The position numbers and the translations under genes were made by a program. A stretch of DNA of 64,000 nucleotides from Pyricularia pennisetigena (lineage: Eukaryota > Ascomycota > Sordariomycetes > Magnaporthales > Pyriculariaceae): positions 1,031,951-1,095,950 of the forward strand of contig NW_021940923.1 in NCBI RefSeq assembly GCF_004337985.1. Reading direction: 5' to 3'. The notes under the pieces were generated by a model, which searched no databases, was not told the DNA's origin, and worked only from the letters and a program-made list of their open reading frames with translations. Shown piece by piece: positions 34,416 through 45,677 of the stretch (position 1 is its first letter; each line of letters opens with the position of its first letter).

Positions 34416-37400
34416 ATTATAACCTGGGTATTAAATACATTAAATTAAAATTGGACCTCTTTGGCACAAAACATGATTCAAAACCTACAGAACGATAATT
34501 CAAATAAATATACAGTAAATTTATTCTTTACCGATATTTAAGAGGAATTCCGTGGTCATAATAATATTAATAAACATAAAATCGTATCGTTAAATGAATT
34601 TTTGACCTTTAATAAAATTCATAATAAGGTAAATTCTTTACACATTAATAATTAAAATTATGACTGTATTTATATTTACACCCGTAATCGTATTCACAAT
34701 TATAAATGTAATAATAATTACCCCAAAAACGGGAATAAAACTGATAAATTGAATTTGGGACACTATTGTTTTACAACGTTTGTACCTAATTTATTTTGTT
34801 TGAACTTTAATCCACATATGATATTGCACTTTGTTAGAAAATCCTTCAATTTTATAATAAATAGTGCAGCAACAATTCATACATATTGCAATATACAATA
34901 TTTAACAAACGTTAAAGATATAAATACGACTGTTAAATAGGGTAATGCTTCCCACTTGAATATAAATGAAATGGGAACTACAAAAATCAAGTTTAACGAT
35001 ACAGGTACAATAAAAACCAAACATAACGTAAACTATACACATGAATTTGGGTTGAATATATTCTCTGTTGCACAACTACATTACTATATTATCACCTTTA
35101 TAAACAATAAAGTAATAGTGATATACAAAGAACACAAACATTAAATAACCAAAGGTTATAAAAATTATGGGTTATATATTCTACCTACCCAAATTGTGGA
35201 AAATGATTGTATATTGCATACGGAAAGAAAGTCGAATAATAACGATATTTCTTGCAATGCAATATACAAACTACACGTTAAATAAGGGCGTATAGGGTTA
35301 ACACCCCTATTTCAGTTAATAAAAGTAAATAAAATAAATATATCCAAAAACGATATATATAATTATAATAAATATACGTGTGAGGTTTGCTTAACTGCAA
35401 AATCCAATCGGAAAATAAACAGAACTTCTGCAAATATCATAGATTATAATATATTAAGCAAAATCCATTCCAATTTAGGTACACCTATAAATCCACCTAC
35501 GTATAATTACTATAAATATTATATAACGTTTTTGGATAAAAAGTCACGTTATTTACGTGTTGCATTGTTAAAAACAAAGGCTGATGCCCTAAAGGTACTT
35601 AGTATATATAAAAAACAAATGCATAATAATACCGTTAATATAAATGATAAAAAAACGATAAAAAAGTTCGTTACCGATAATGGGGGCGAATATATAAGTA
35701 ACCAATTTAGAATTGAGTTACAAAATAACGGTATTATACACCATTTTACGCCTGCTTATACAAAAGAGCCAAATGGGTTAATAAAACGTATAAATTTAAC
35801 CCAATTTCATAAAGTCAGGGCTATGCTATTTAATAGCAAAGCACCTAACTATTTATAGGGTGAAGCTTTATTAGCCCCTGTATACCTATATAATAACACC
35901 CCACATACGGCTTTAAATATGCAGACGCCAGCCAATATATTTCACGGTATAAGTGAAAATAATATAAATAATAATGCAATGTACGCAAGTAACTATATAT
36001 AACCTTAGGGATATATTACTTACTATAACCATAACCATGATAAAAGAAAGCTCGAGCCTCGCAATAAAACTGGTGTTTTAGTAGGTTTTACACCTTATAT
36101 AGAAATATATAAAATATGGGACCCATATAAAAGGAAATATTCCCTGGTTAGAGATAGTACCTTTATAACGGATAAATCGTATCCGCGTATAAACGAAAAT
36201 ACCAACATAAATAACAATAATATAAACGAAATTAAATTCTCTTTACCAGATTTCGAGGTAAATCCAGTAAATGATACAAATATAAATAAAAAGAACAAGG
36301 TTAATATAAATAACATTAATAACGTAAATAACGCGAATAACGTTAACAATATCAATGAAGCAACGTCGTTACCAATAATAATAGTCCCTAAACAGCTAAT
36401 AATTCGTTTATAAAAATAAATATAAAAAATTAAGCCCCAATAAATTCTGCAAATACAAAATATATAATAACGTTGTATATACGATACGCAATATTAATAA
36501 ATCGTTAAAATGTAATTTCAACGAAAATAATTACGTATTAATAATAAATCCGCTAATATAACCGAATACCTATAAACAAACCATGGAAAGCCAAAATTGG
36601 GAAAATTGGCTTTAAGCTTGCAAAAACGAAGACAACAGCTCAATAAAATCCAATACCTTCACTATAAGGGATTTACCTCCAAATAAAATAGCTATAACTG
36701 GGCGCTGGTTTTTTAAAAAAGAACCCTTAAATAATATAAATAATTTGTTTTATTACGGATATTGATAAACAGTATCGTTATAAAACCAGATGGGTAATCC
36801 AGGGATTCCACCAAATTATGGATGTTAATTACCTGGATACCTTTTTTACAATTTGTAAAACAGAAACCTGGCATATATTTATAATGCTAGCATTATATAA
36901 AGGGTGGTACGCTATTCAATATGACGTTAAAAACGCGTTTTTACACGCAAATATCGATACCGAAATATATATAAAGTTACCTACAGGGCTATATACAAAT
37001 AAAAAGTATATAAATAAAGTGGGTAAATTAAATAAAACCCTGTATAGTCTCAAACAAGCGCCTAAATCTTGGTATAACTACCTTACCAAAACGCTAATAG
37101 AATTAGGTTCTACTTTTTTCCCCATACAACGAAGGCGTATCTATAAACCAAAATAGTAATAGCCAATTTTTTAGCATTATTATAGTTTGCCACGTCGACG
37201 ATATTTTGGCATTTAATACTAATTTATCGTTATTGGATATTCTCTATGAAAAATTAATTCAAATATATGAAAATAGAATATATATGACCTATACCCAATT
37301 TTTTGGGTGATAGGATAACTATAAATAGAAAGAATAAAACCGCTTTTACTAGCTAGGAGGATTATACCAATAAAATATTAAATAAATTCAATATTATAAA

Positions 37401-37732
37401 TAACGAAAAGCCTTTTACCATTCGGGGGGTACCAGGTTTAAAATTCGATATAAATAAACATACAACTACAAAAGAGGATGTTTAAAATTTCCAACAAAAA
37501 TTAGGTTCATTATTTTATTTAGCCATAAAAAGCCGCCCAAATATATTGCACGTGCCTAACCGCCAGGTTTATGGCTAATCCTGGGGTGAAACAGTTTGAA
37601 ATTCTTGAAAATGTTGTAAAATATCTGCTAAAAATCCCACTTTTGGCCTACAATATAACGTTAATAATATATCCCAAAATAACGTTAACAATAATGGATC
37701 CAATATAAAGAACGTTGGCGAAAAATAAATAA

Positions 37733-37864
37733 ATAATATAAATAATATAAATAATATAAATAATATAAATAATATAAATAATATAAATAATATAAATAAT
37801 ATAAATAATATAAATAATATAAATAATATAAATAATATAAATAATATAAATAATATAAATAATA
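37733..37864 (+). repeat. 9-bp microsatellite in copia C
   Basis: About 14-15 nearly perfect copies of AATAATATA, which in frame would read Asn-Asn-Ile. It lies between the RT and RNase H blocks, where copia A has a short Asn-rich linker, so it looks like expansion of an existing linker. Confidence 0.9.
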
Positions 37865-38416
37865 TATTATTTATTAAAAAATATACAAACTCTGATTTGG
37901 CTTACGACCCAAATTAGAAACGCTCCACTACTGGATATATATTGAGCCTATCCAACAGTTATAACATAAATAATAATAACCATATAATTAATTGGACTTC
38001 TCAACTTCAAAAAACGGTTACTTTATCGTCGATTGAAGCTGAGTATATAATTTTACGGAACGCCGTTGAAAAAGCCATATATTTAAATAATATGCTAAAT
38101 CATATAAACAATAACTTGAAATTGGGTTTTAACATGAAAACCCCTTTAATTTGAGTAGATAATACGTCTACCATAAAGCTCGCGAAAAGCCTGGAATTTC
38201 ATAAAAGGTCTGAACATATCAATATAATATATCATTTTAACCGCGAAGCTATAAATAATAGTTTAATTGAGTTAAAATATATACCAACTAAACTAAATAT
38301 AGCTGATTTTTTAACGAAATCAGTACCCGGACCTTTGCATAAAAGTTTATTATCCTATGCAAATATCAATAACGGTGCATAAAATAATAATAAAAATAAA
38401 TAAAATAAAACGTACC

Positions 38417-38605
38417 TGTTATAGGGTAAGCCAACGGCCTTGGGACCGTTAAATATCCTTATTGGTATTATTACTAACGCTAAGGGGAGAAGGAAGGAAA
38501 GGTGTGCGTCCGGGTCGTGGTAGTGTCTTTCTTTTTTATATATTATCCCTAACCCGCTCCTGTATCTTATCACGTGATACGTGCCTTAGGCACGAGTCCA
38601 TAGCA
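38417..38605 (-). mobile_element. Solo LTR of gypsy G2
   Basis: 189 bp. On the minus strand it starts TGCTATGGACTCGTGCC and ends CTTACCCTATAACA, matching the G2 5' LTR at 59675-59862 but with fewer C-to-T changes. Flanks GTACC (38412-38416) and GTATC (38606-38610) form a 5-bp duplication with one C/T difference. It lies inside the 3' noncoding part of copia C. Confidence 0.88.
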
Positions 38606-38649
38606 GTATCCACTCGCTAATTTGTTTATTATTTTATATCATAAATAAA

Positions 38650-38662
38650 TTACGGGGGTATA
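38650..38662 (+). other. Polypurine-tract-like sequence of copia C
   Basis: TTACGGGGGTATA, the same motif that precedes the copia A 3' LTR. The next bases TAAACATGG could be a RIP-altered LTR start (TGAACATGG), but no LTR partner was found. Confidence 0.5.
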
Positions 38663-39075
38663 TAAACATGGTTAGCGCAGGGTTAATTATATTAACTACC
38701 CTGCATTAGCTTATAACGGCTAGCAACGGCTAGTTTTATTAATCACCCCGCATCGAAAAAAAAATAAATAACAAATAAAACGTATACACGTTTATTATAC
38801 ACACAAAGCTTTATACATCACGTCTTTGTTCATAATTTCAACAACAAAACAAATACGTCATATGTAATCTAGCCTAATGGTATAATGCACGTATCATAAT
38901 TTATATTATATATACGTTGCCAAAGTGCGTGGGTTTGGATTCCGTTATAATCGCAGATTTTCTGTGCATGCATAAGCACAATAGGCCGTTACGCTCAATG
39001 GGCCGTTAGGTTCAATAGGTCGGCAGGTTAGTCACATGAATAAGGCCAAATTCTATGACGTGACCCCGCATTCCA
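38663..39075. other. Unassigned segment after copia C
   Basis: May be the remnant of a copia C 3' LTR. It holds a tRNA-like stretch (38863-38955) and a degenerate 17-bp triplication around CAATGGGCCGTTAGGTT (38989-39040). No ORF. Confidence 0.35.
38863..38955 (+). other. tRNA-like relic
   Basis: A-box-like TAGCCTAATGGTA and B-box-like GGGTTTGGATTCC at tRNA spacing. ACGTA/TACGT can pair as an anticodon stem enclosing a 19-nt loop or intron. The ends TGTAATC and AATCGCA would pair as TGCGATC/GATCGCA if three RIP-type changes are reversed. It could be a RIPed tRNA pseudogene or a tRNA-derived SINE. No functional tRNA is claimed. Confidence 0.3.
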
Positions 39076-40924
39076 TAGTCTCAGTGCTTAGACTAGATCC
39101 CATAGGGGTCCGCGCGCTCCATGTACCTTTCAGCCACATGGCTTTTCGACCAATTACATTGGCCGAAAAGATCGCGCTCGTTCTAGTCTGAGGACATCTT
39201 GTCGCATTTCGCCGTTCACGGCGGTACCACCAACGATAATTTGTCGCATTTCGCCGTTTGTAACGGTATTATTAATAATATATTTAATATTACGATATCG
39301 CTTATAATTATTTTATTAATATAAGGATAATTTGTGGTATGCTGCCGTTTGTAGCGGGTATATACAATACATTCGCATTATAATGGCAAAAGAAAATAGT
39401 GTACCCATAATATGCAAATAAATATTCTTATAAAAAAAGAAATAGAAATTTATAAAAATATATAATAAGTTGCGTTAGATTTATTGGAGTTTGCTGATTA
39501 TTTGACTGCCGGCCCCGTTTTTGTAACCACTGTATTTGAAAAGATATTAAAATATTAAGTAAAATGTGTAATTTTTCATTGTATTTAATTTCTATTTTGA
39601 ATAATAGTATATAATATTGATTCTAATTTTAGTTCCAGTATTTATAGCCTAGCAGACCTAATACTGCAAAGTGCATGCAATTATCGATTTAAACAAAAGT
39701 ATTATTAATATTTGTATATTAACTAACATTTTGTTAAAAACCTGAATAATTTACCAAATGTTGGTAAGATTAAAAGAAAATTTAATTCAGGCATGGTTTT
39801 ATTAATTTATTAAAGAATTTTTCATTTTACTTTTTTTTTATAAATTTTATTAAATTAAATAAAGCAATAAATATTAGAATATTACAAATTTAGCATTTTC
39901 TTATATAAAAAAATAAAAAGGGCCGGTATTGTGGATCGGGTTTTACGTTGACGTTTATTTATATACATTATCCACTTCTTCAAGCTTTGGTTTTATTAAT
40001 ATTAAAATTGGTAAAAATGTACAAGCATTTCGATTGTAAAATATATATAAAATTGGATACTTTTTACCTATCCGCATATTTAACGGCTTATAGAATTAGA
40101 TATACGTACCAAAATGTAGCATTATATTAAGTATATATATGTCACCCCCCACGTGCAAAAACCACAAAATCTGGCTGCAAAACAAAATTAATTGAAAATT
40201 AATCAAATAAAGCAAAAAGATTTATAAAATATACATTTAACATTTTCTTTTATTGAAAAGTTTTTAAAGCCGGTATTATGGGTAGGATGAGACCTGGACG
40301 TCTGTTTATATACGTAATCAAATCTTTAAAATTTTGGTTTCATTATCGTTAAAACTGGTAAAAATATAAACGAGTTTCGATTGTAAATTATATATAAAAA
40401 AATATATATTTTGCCTATCAGCTTATTTAACTGCTTATATAATCTGGTATATGCACCAAAATTCCCAATGAAGATATATACATATATACCTCCCTCCACG
40501 TGCAAAAAGTATAAAATTTGGTCAAAAATTAAAAATAATTTAAAAAAAAGTTGAAAATCGAAAAAAAATCGAAAAAACAGTACCGCTATGAACGGATTAA
40601 AGGCAGGTGGTATCGAATTCGGCCATTATAAAAGATAAAAGAATAAATCAAATCGCTGCTAATAGCAATACTAAACGCTATTTTCAACGATATTTTTCTT
40701 TTTTAATATTTTGCGTAATTGTGGAATAATAAAGGAGTGTCGGTCGAAAACAGGCCAAAAATACCGCCATAAACGGCGAAAATCGACAAGTTGTCCTCAG
40801 ACCTGAACCAAAACGTTCTTTGGATGGACCCACAGGTACATTGCAAAACCGCATTTGAGCCACGAAGTGGAGCGAAGTGGATCAATTGTGGAGCTCTGGG
40901 CTTCCAGGATGAGCCCTGAGACTA
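39076..40924 (+). mobile_element. TAGTCTCAG-family element, left copy
   Basis: 1849 bp from TAGTCTCAG to CTGAGACTA. No coding capacity. Subterminal blocks GTCTGAGGACATCTTGTCG (39186) and its inverted counterpart (CGACAAGTTGTCCTCAGAC, ending about 40802) flank the inside. The core holds two tandem units of about 360 bp (about 39880-40240 and 40240-40600), each ending near the motif CCACGTGCAAAAA. Left flank CGCATTCCA and right flank GGGGTCCGC do not match, so no target duplication remains. Likely a non-autonomous DNA transposon; superfamily uncertain. Confidence 0.75.
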
Positions 40925-40954
40925 GGGGTCCGCACCCCGCAAAGGGTTCCGGTG
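40925..40954 (-). repeat. 30-bp island of copia B LTR between the two TAGTCTCAG elements
   Basis: GGGGTCCGCACCCCGCAAAG and the following GGTTCCGGTG match the copia B LTR at 12370-12399 exactly. Its last 9 bp (GTTCCGGTG, 40946-40954) are the target duplication repeated at 42821-42829. It proves that the right-hand element inserted into the 3' LTR of copia B copy 2. Confidence 0.9.
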
Positions 40955-42820
40955 TAGTCTCAGGGCTTATCCCTGAAGCCCAAAGCTCCACAATTGATCC
41001 ACTCCGTTCGCTTCGCTCCATTTCGTAGCTCAATTGCGGTTTTGCAATGTACCTGTGGGTCCATCCAAAGAACGTTTTGGTTCAGGTCTGAGGACAACTT
41101 GTCGATTTTCGCCGTTTATGGCGGTATTTTTGGCCTTTTTTAAATCGAAACTCCTTTATTATTCCACAATTACGCAAAATATTAAAAAAGAAAAATATCG
41201 TTGAAAATAGCGTTTAGTATTGCTATTAGCAGCGATTTGATTTATTCTTTTATCTTTTATAATGGCCGAATTCGATACCACCTGCCCTTAATCCGTTCAT
41301 GGCGGTACTGTTTTTTCGATTTTTTTTCGATTTTCGACTTTTTTTAATATTATTTTTAATTTTTGACCAAATTTTATAATTTTTGCACGTGGAGGGTCGT
41401 ATATGTTTATATATCGTTATACTCAATTTTGGTGCAGATATTAGATTATATAAGCAATTAAATAGGCGGATAGGCAGAGTATATACTTTTTTGTATATAA
41501 TTTACAATCGAAACTCGTTCATATTTTTACCAATTTTAACGATAATAAAAACAAAACTTCAGAAGTCCGATTACGTATATAAACAAACGTCCAAACTCAA
41601 TCCTGCCTATAATATCGGTTTTGAAAATTGTTTAATAAAACAAAATGCTAAATAAATATTTTATACATCTTTTTGCTTTATTTAATTAATTTTATATTAT
41701 TTTTGTTTTGCAGCCAGATTTTGTGGTTTTTGCACGTGGGGGGTGGCATATATATACTTAATATAACACTACACTTTTGTACGTTTATCGAATTATTTTA
41801 GCCGTTAAATATGCGGATAGGTAAAGTGTATCTAATTTTATATATATTTTGCAATCGAAATGTTTTTATATTTCTACCAATTTTGACATTAGTAATACGA
41901 AAGTTCGCAAAAGTGGATTATGTATATAAATAAGCGTCAACGTGAAACCCAATTTACAATACCGGCCCTTTTTATTCTTTTATAATAAAAAATGCTAGAT
42001 TTGTGTTATTTTTATATTTTTTGCTTTATTTAATTGAATAAAATTTATAAAAAAAAACTTGCTTAAAATTTATTAACAAATTTATCAAGGAATGTATCAA
42101 TTAAGAGTATTTTCATTCTACCAATATTTGCGTAAATTATTCAATTTTTTAACAAAATGTTAATTTATATAAAAATATTAATAAAACTTTTATTTTGATC
42201 GATAATTGCATGCACTTTGCAATGTTAGGTTTACTTAGTTTGAAAAACTGTAATTTCAATTAAAGTTACTATTATATACCATTATTTAAAATTAAAATTA
42301 AATATAATGAAAAATTACAGATTTTATCTAATATTTTAATATCTTTCCATATACAGTAGCTATTAGAACGCGGCCGGCAGTCAAATAATCAGCAAACTCC
42401 AATAAATCTAACGCAACTTATTATATATTTTTATAAATTTCTATTTCTTTTTTTATAAGAATATTTATTTGCATATTATGGGTACACTATTTTCTTTTGC
42501 CATTATAATGCGAATGTATTGTATATACCCGCTACAAACGGCAGCATACCACAAATTATCCTTATATTAATAAAATAATTATAAGCGATATCGTAATATT
42601 AAATATATTATTAATAATACCGTTACAAACGGCGAAATGCGACAAATTATCGTTGGTGGTACCGCCGTGAACGGCGAAATGCGACAAGATGTCCTCAGAC
42701 TAGAACGAGCGCGATCTTTTCGGCCAATGTAATTGGTCGAAAAGCCATGTGGCTGAAAGGTACATGGAGCGCTCGGTCCCCACTGCGGAGCAGGGGGGTC
42801 TAGTCTGAGCACTGAGACTA
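40955..42820 (-). mobile_element. TAGTCTCAG-family element, right copy with 9-bp target duplication
   Basis: 1866 bp, the inverse of the left copy. Ends are TAGTCTCAG and CTGAGACTA, flanked on both sides by GTTCCGGTG (40946-40954 and 42821-42829). A 9-bp duplication fits MULE-type transposons; 8 bp (hAT type) is possible if one G belongs to the element. It keeps a GC-rich block near its outer end (about 42765-42800) that is shortened in the left copy. No transposase. Confidence 0.82.
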
Positions 42821-43159
42821 GTTCCGGTGCCGCACACGATTTTCCGAAAAATTATTTTGTATGCGTTGTTGAAAAAACACCCTTATTTCCATATAAACCA
42901 TTTTTGGGTTCGCACTAATTTGCTGATTTGGTGAAAATTTCAACCCGGTACAGGGTAGTTGATTCGTAAATGCAGGGCGGGTATTAAACCCGGTACAGGG
43001 TGAAACCCCATTCGCTGATTTGAATCGCAATTCCTGCAATACATAAAATATAATAGAAAATCTGCCAATTTTAACAGCCCCATTTGGGCAGTATCTATTA
43101 TGGTTTATATACAAATAAAAGTGGACCTATTATATGTTAAATAACGCATATAATTAACA
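42821..43159 (-). repeat. Remainder of the copia B copy 2 3' LTR
   Basis: Matches 12390-12729. The first 9 bp are the duplicated target site of the TAGTCTCAG element. The inner end is TAATTAACA followed by CCCC and T-rich sequence, i.e. the polypurine tract on the minus strand. The outer part of the LTR is missing apart from the 30-bp island. Confidence 0.88.
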
Positions 43160-43361
43160 CCCCTTTTTTTTGCCATTATTTACATGAAGTCGGAAAAGAC
43201 AAATATATAAAAAATAAAACCAAAAAAAGATCCCCTTTGTGTCCCAACCCGATTCGAACTCCCGATATCAACCCCCTGGATATTTAAGCCCTTTATACCG
43301 ACCTGTAACCCCCTAAATGGACGCACCCCCGAATTGGAAAAAACCCCCAAAATTGTGATAA

Positions 43362-43434
43362 CCCCCGGATTCGAACCCCCGATTTGCATAATATTAACCC
43401 ACGGAATTGATTATCAAGCCAGGTAGCTAATTTG
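43362..43434 (-). other. tRNA-like / SINE-like remnant in copia B copy 2
   Basis: Minus strand B-box-like GGGTTCGAATCC and A-box-like TTAGCTACCTGGCTTGA, colinear with 12936-13013. Conservation between two RIPed copies shows it was present in the parental element. Confidence 0.3.
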
Positions 43435-43742
43435 GTTGTTCGTTGGTAATAGTCCAAGTTAGGCATATCATATAGGGTATTTCGAAGTCGTAAATCGCCC
43501 AAAACACGAGTTTTTTCAATTTTGATTCAATTTTTGGTACAAGGTCGGTACAATTTGCTTATCAATTAGTCTATATAGGGTAAATTCGGATAACACGGCC
43601 GGTATTGGGCTAACAAAAATCCAGTATTTGCAAATAAAGGAAATGTAATGGGTAATTAGTTAATAAATAATTAAATGCTTTGAAATTTAATAGGTAAAAA
43701 CTAAGCTTTTAGGGGTTTAAACCATATAAATTTTAAAAAAAC

Positions 43743-44701
43743 TTTATAAATTGGAAACGTTAGGGGTTTTGTTGAGCTATTAGCGGGTATTTGTTTGGAT
43801 TCAAGGTTTTCTAAGGTTATTAATCCTTTTGTAATTAATTCCCGTACGTAATGAAATTTTAATAATGTATATTTAATACGTTGGTGGTGCGTAAAGTTAT
43901 ATACGTTAATTATAAAATTTGGATTTTTTCCAAGTATTATCATGAGGCCTTTTATAGGTAGTCTAATCTTTATAAATAAACTTTTAAATTATTGTGCTGC
44001 ACGCAGGGTTTCCGTTAAGGTATTGGTGTTGGTTTTTGGAGTGTTTAAAACTATAATATTAGCTTTTTTTCACTTCCACGTTATAGGGCCCCCAAATAGG
44101 GTATGCACATATCCGTAAGTGGATTTTAAATCTTTTTTAGCCCCGGTAAAATCGCTATTACTAAAACCCAGTAATTTTAAATTTTTAAAACCCTTTATTA
44201 ATAAATTGGGTGGTAATTCGGCTTTAAATTTTTATTTCCGTAATAAATAAATAAGGATTTAATACCCGTTCAATAACGTAGTAAATATTTAGCTGCCGTT
44301 AAGTGGATTGTAGTGGTTTTTGTTAAAAAACGTAAAAACCACTGAACCGCAAAACCGATATCCGGGCGCGTTAATAGTATTAAATATATAAAAGTGCCGA
44401 TAACACGCTGTAATAATTTAAGTTCCAGCGTATTTACGGGTTTAACTTATTATATTTTAGCATACCCGGTTGTAAGGGAGCAAATATAGGTTTGTAATTA
44501 ATTAATCCGAACGTTGCTAATGCTTTTTTTATATATTGATTTTAATGTAGCCAAAATAGGCGTTTAGGCCTATTTTTTATAATTTAAACGCTCAAAGAAT
44601 AGGTTATAAGGCCCCTGTTTTCCAGCGCGTATACCTTATTAAAACGGGTTTTTAAATCCTAAATATATTGCAATTTAGGATTTATTAGCAGGTAGTCGTT
44701 C
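43743..44701 (-). pseudogene. Copia B copy 2 RNase H and RT C-terminal relic
   Basis: Open piece at 43701-43943 ends the RNase H (NFTHHQRIKYTLLKFHYVREL, the copia histidine/lysine block before the C-terminus). The rest is traced by similarity to copy 1 (13330-14280). Many stops. The right edge is the LTR A insertion in RT. Confidence 0.75.
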
Positions 44702-45677
44702 TAAGAATAATAAGCTTATAGTATAAGCTTAAGCACGTAATATATACTACGATATATAATTATGCACAATTATGCATAATTATTATGCAGTGCCTAAAAA
44801 AATAATAAGCTTATACGATAAGCTTAAATACGTAATATGTACTACGATGCATAATTATGCTCAACTATGCATAAATATTATTCAATGCATAAAAGAATAA
44901 TAAGCTTATATCATAAGCTTAAGCACGTAGTAAATACTACGATGGATAATTATGCACAATGATGTATAATTATTATGCACAATGATGTATAATTATTATG
45001 CACAATAATGCATAATCAATATGCACAACAATGTATAATTATTATGCACAATGATGCATAATTATTATACATAATAATGCATCATTATTATGCACAATAC
45101 TGCATAACCTTTATGCAATGTATAACGTGTATTAATTAAATAATGCAATACAATTGCACACAATTCATGCATGTATACTTTTGACCTATTTGGGCAAAAG
45201 AAATGAACGCAGATCATTTGCAGATCATACGATCCACAGGCAAACCTATTTTGGTAAAAATAAAACGCATGACATAAATACAGGTAAGGTTTTGAAGATT
45301 GCGTCATGCAACGTTTCAAATATAAGACGTTCAAAATAGCCACATATATAAATAGGTGAACGCTAGAGCGTTGTTTTATTTTATTCTATTTGGGAAAATA
45401 AAATGCAAACGTTAATACGTGGATTTGTAATATATGGATTGCCACATGCAATACTTTTGCAGATGAATAGGGAAGAGTTTCCCGCCTTAGAATTAGAGGA
45501 AGTTTTATCTATTGATCTATCGATCTATCTATCTATCGATCTCTCGATTCATTCAACCATCAATACAGTTTTTACCTCTATCTATCTTACTTATAAAAGT
45601 GACCTTTTTCCTTATATATATCTACCTTACACAGATATATTCACTTCACAATTCATCACATAACCTTCCTTTTTACA
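44702..45677 (+). mobile_element. Solo LTR of copia A inside copia B copy 2
   Basis: 976 bp, same orientation as copia A, starting TAAGAATAATAAGC (TG altered to TA) and ending CTTTTTACA, with three palindrome cassettes. Flanks GTCGTTC and GTCGTTT resemble a duplication of copia B sequence (uninterrupted in copy 1 near 14270), longer than the usual 5 bp. Confidence 0.88.

Larger units (their letters stand above)
34416..38662 (+). pseudogene. Ty1/copia element copia C, degenerate gag-pol
   Basis: Diverged relative of copia A on the plus strand. Protease has NSAATIHTYC (34860 region), the same SAAT signature as copia A with Asp now Asn. Integrase has FVTDNGGEYISN and AYTKEPNGLIKRINL, where the catalytic Glu is Lys (35532-35858). 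RT has YDVKNAFLHANIDTEIYIKLPTG, LYSLKQAPKSW (36818-37156) and VCHVDDILAF near 37187. RNase H has SSIEAEYIIL, VDNTSTIKLA, KRSEHINI and NIADFLTKSVP, ending near 38382. Gag is barely recognisable and no 5' LTR is assigned. G1 copy 2 lies directly upstream and a solo G2 LTR is inserted near the 3' end. Frameshifts and stops make it inactive. Confidence 0.85.
39076..42820. repeat. 3.7-kb inverted repeat (two facing TAGTCTCAG elements)
   Basis: Arms of about 1.85 kb are near-perfect reverse complements around a 30-bp centre at 40925-40954. Both arms carry the same tandem repeats and subterminal blocks. Such a structure could extrude a cruciform or be transcribed into a long hairpin; that is inference. 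Confidence 0.9.

Noticed and set aside
34416..34430. ATTATAACCTGGG as a copia C half-tRNA primer site
   Set aside because: It resembles the copia A site only with a gap and several changes, and no copia C 5' LTR precedes it; the G1 LTR does.
39076..42820. Reading the whole 3.7-kb inverted repeat as one foldback transposon
   Set aside because: The right half alone has matching 9-bp duplications and complete termini, and the centre is copia B LTR, so it is two separate facing insertions.
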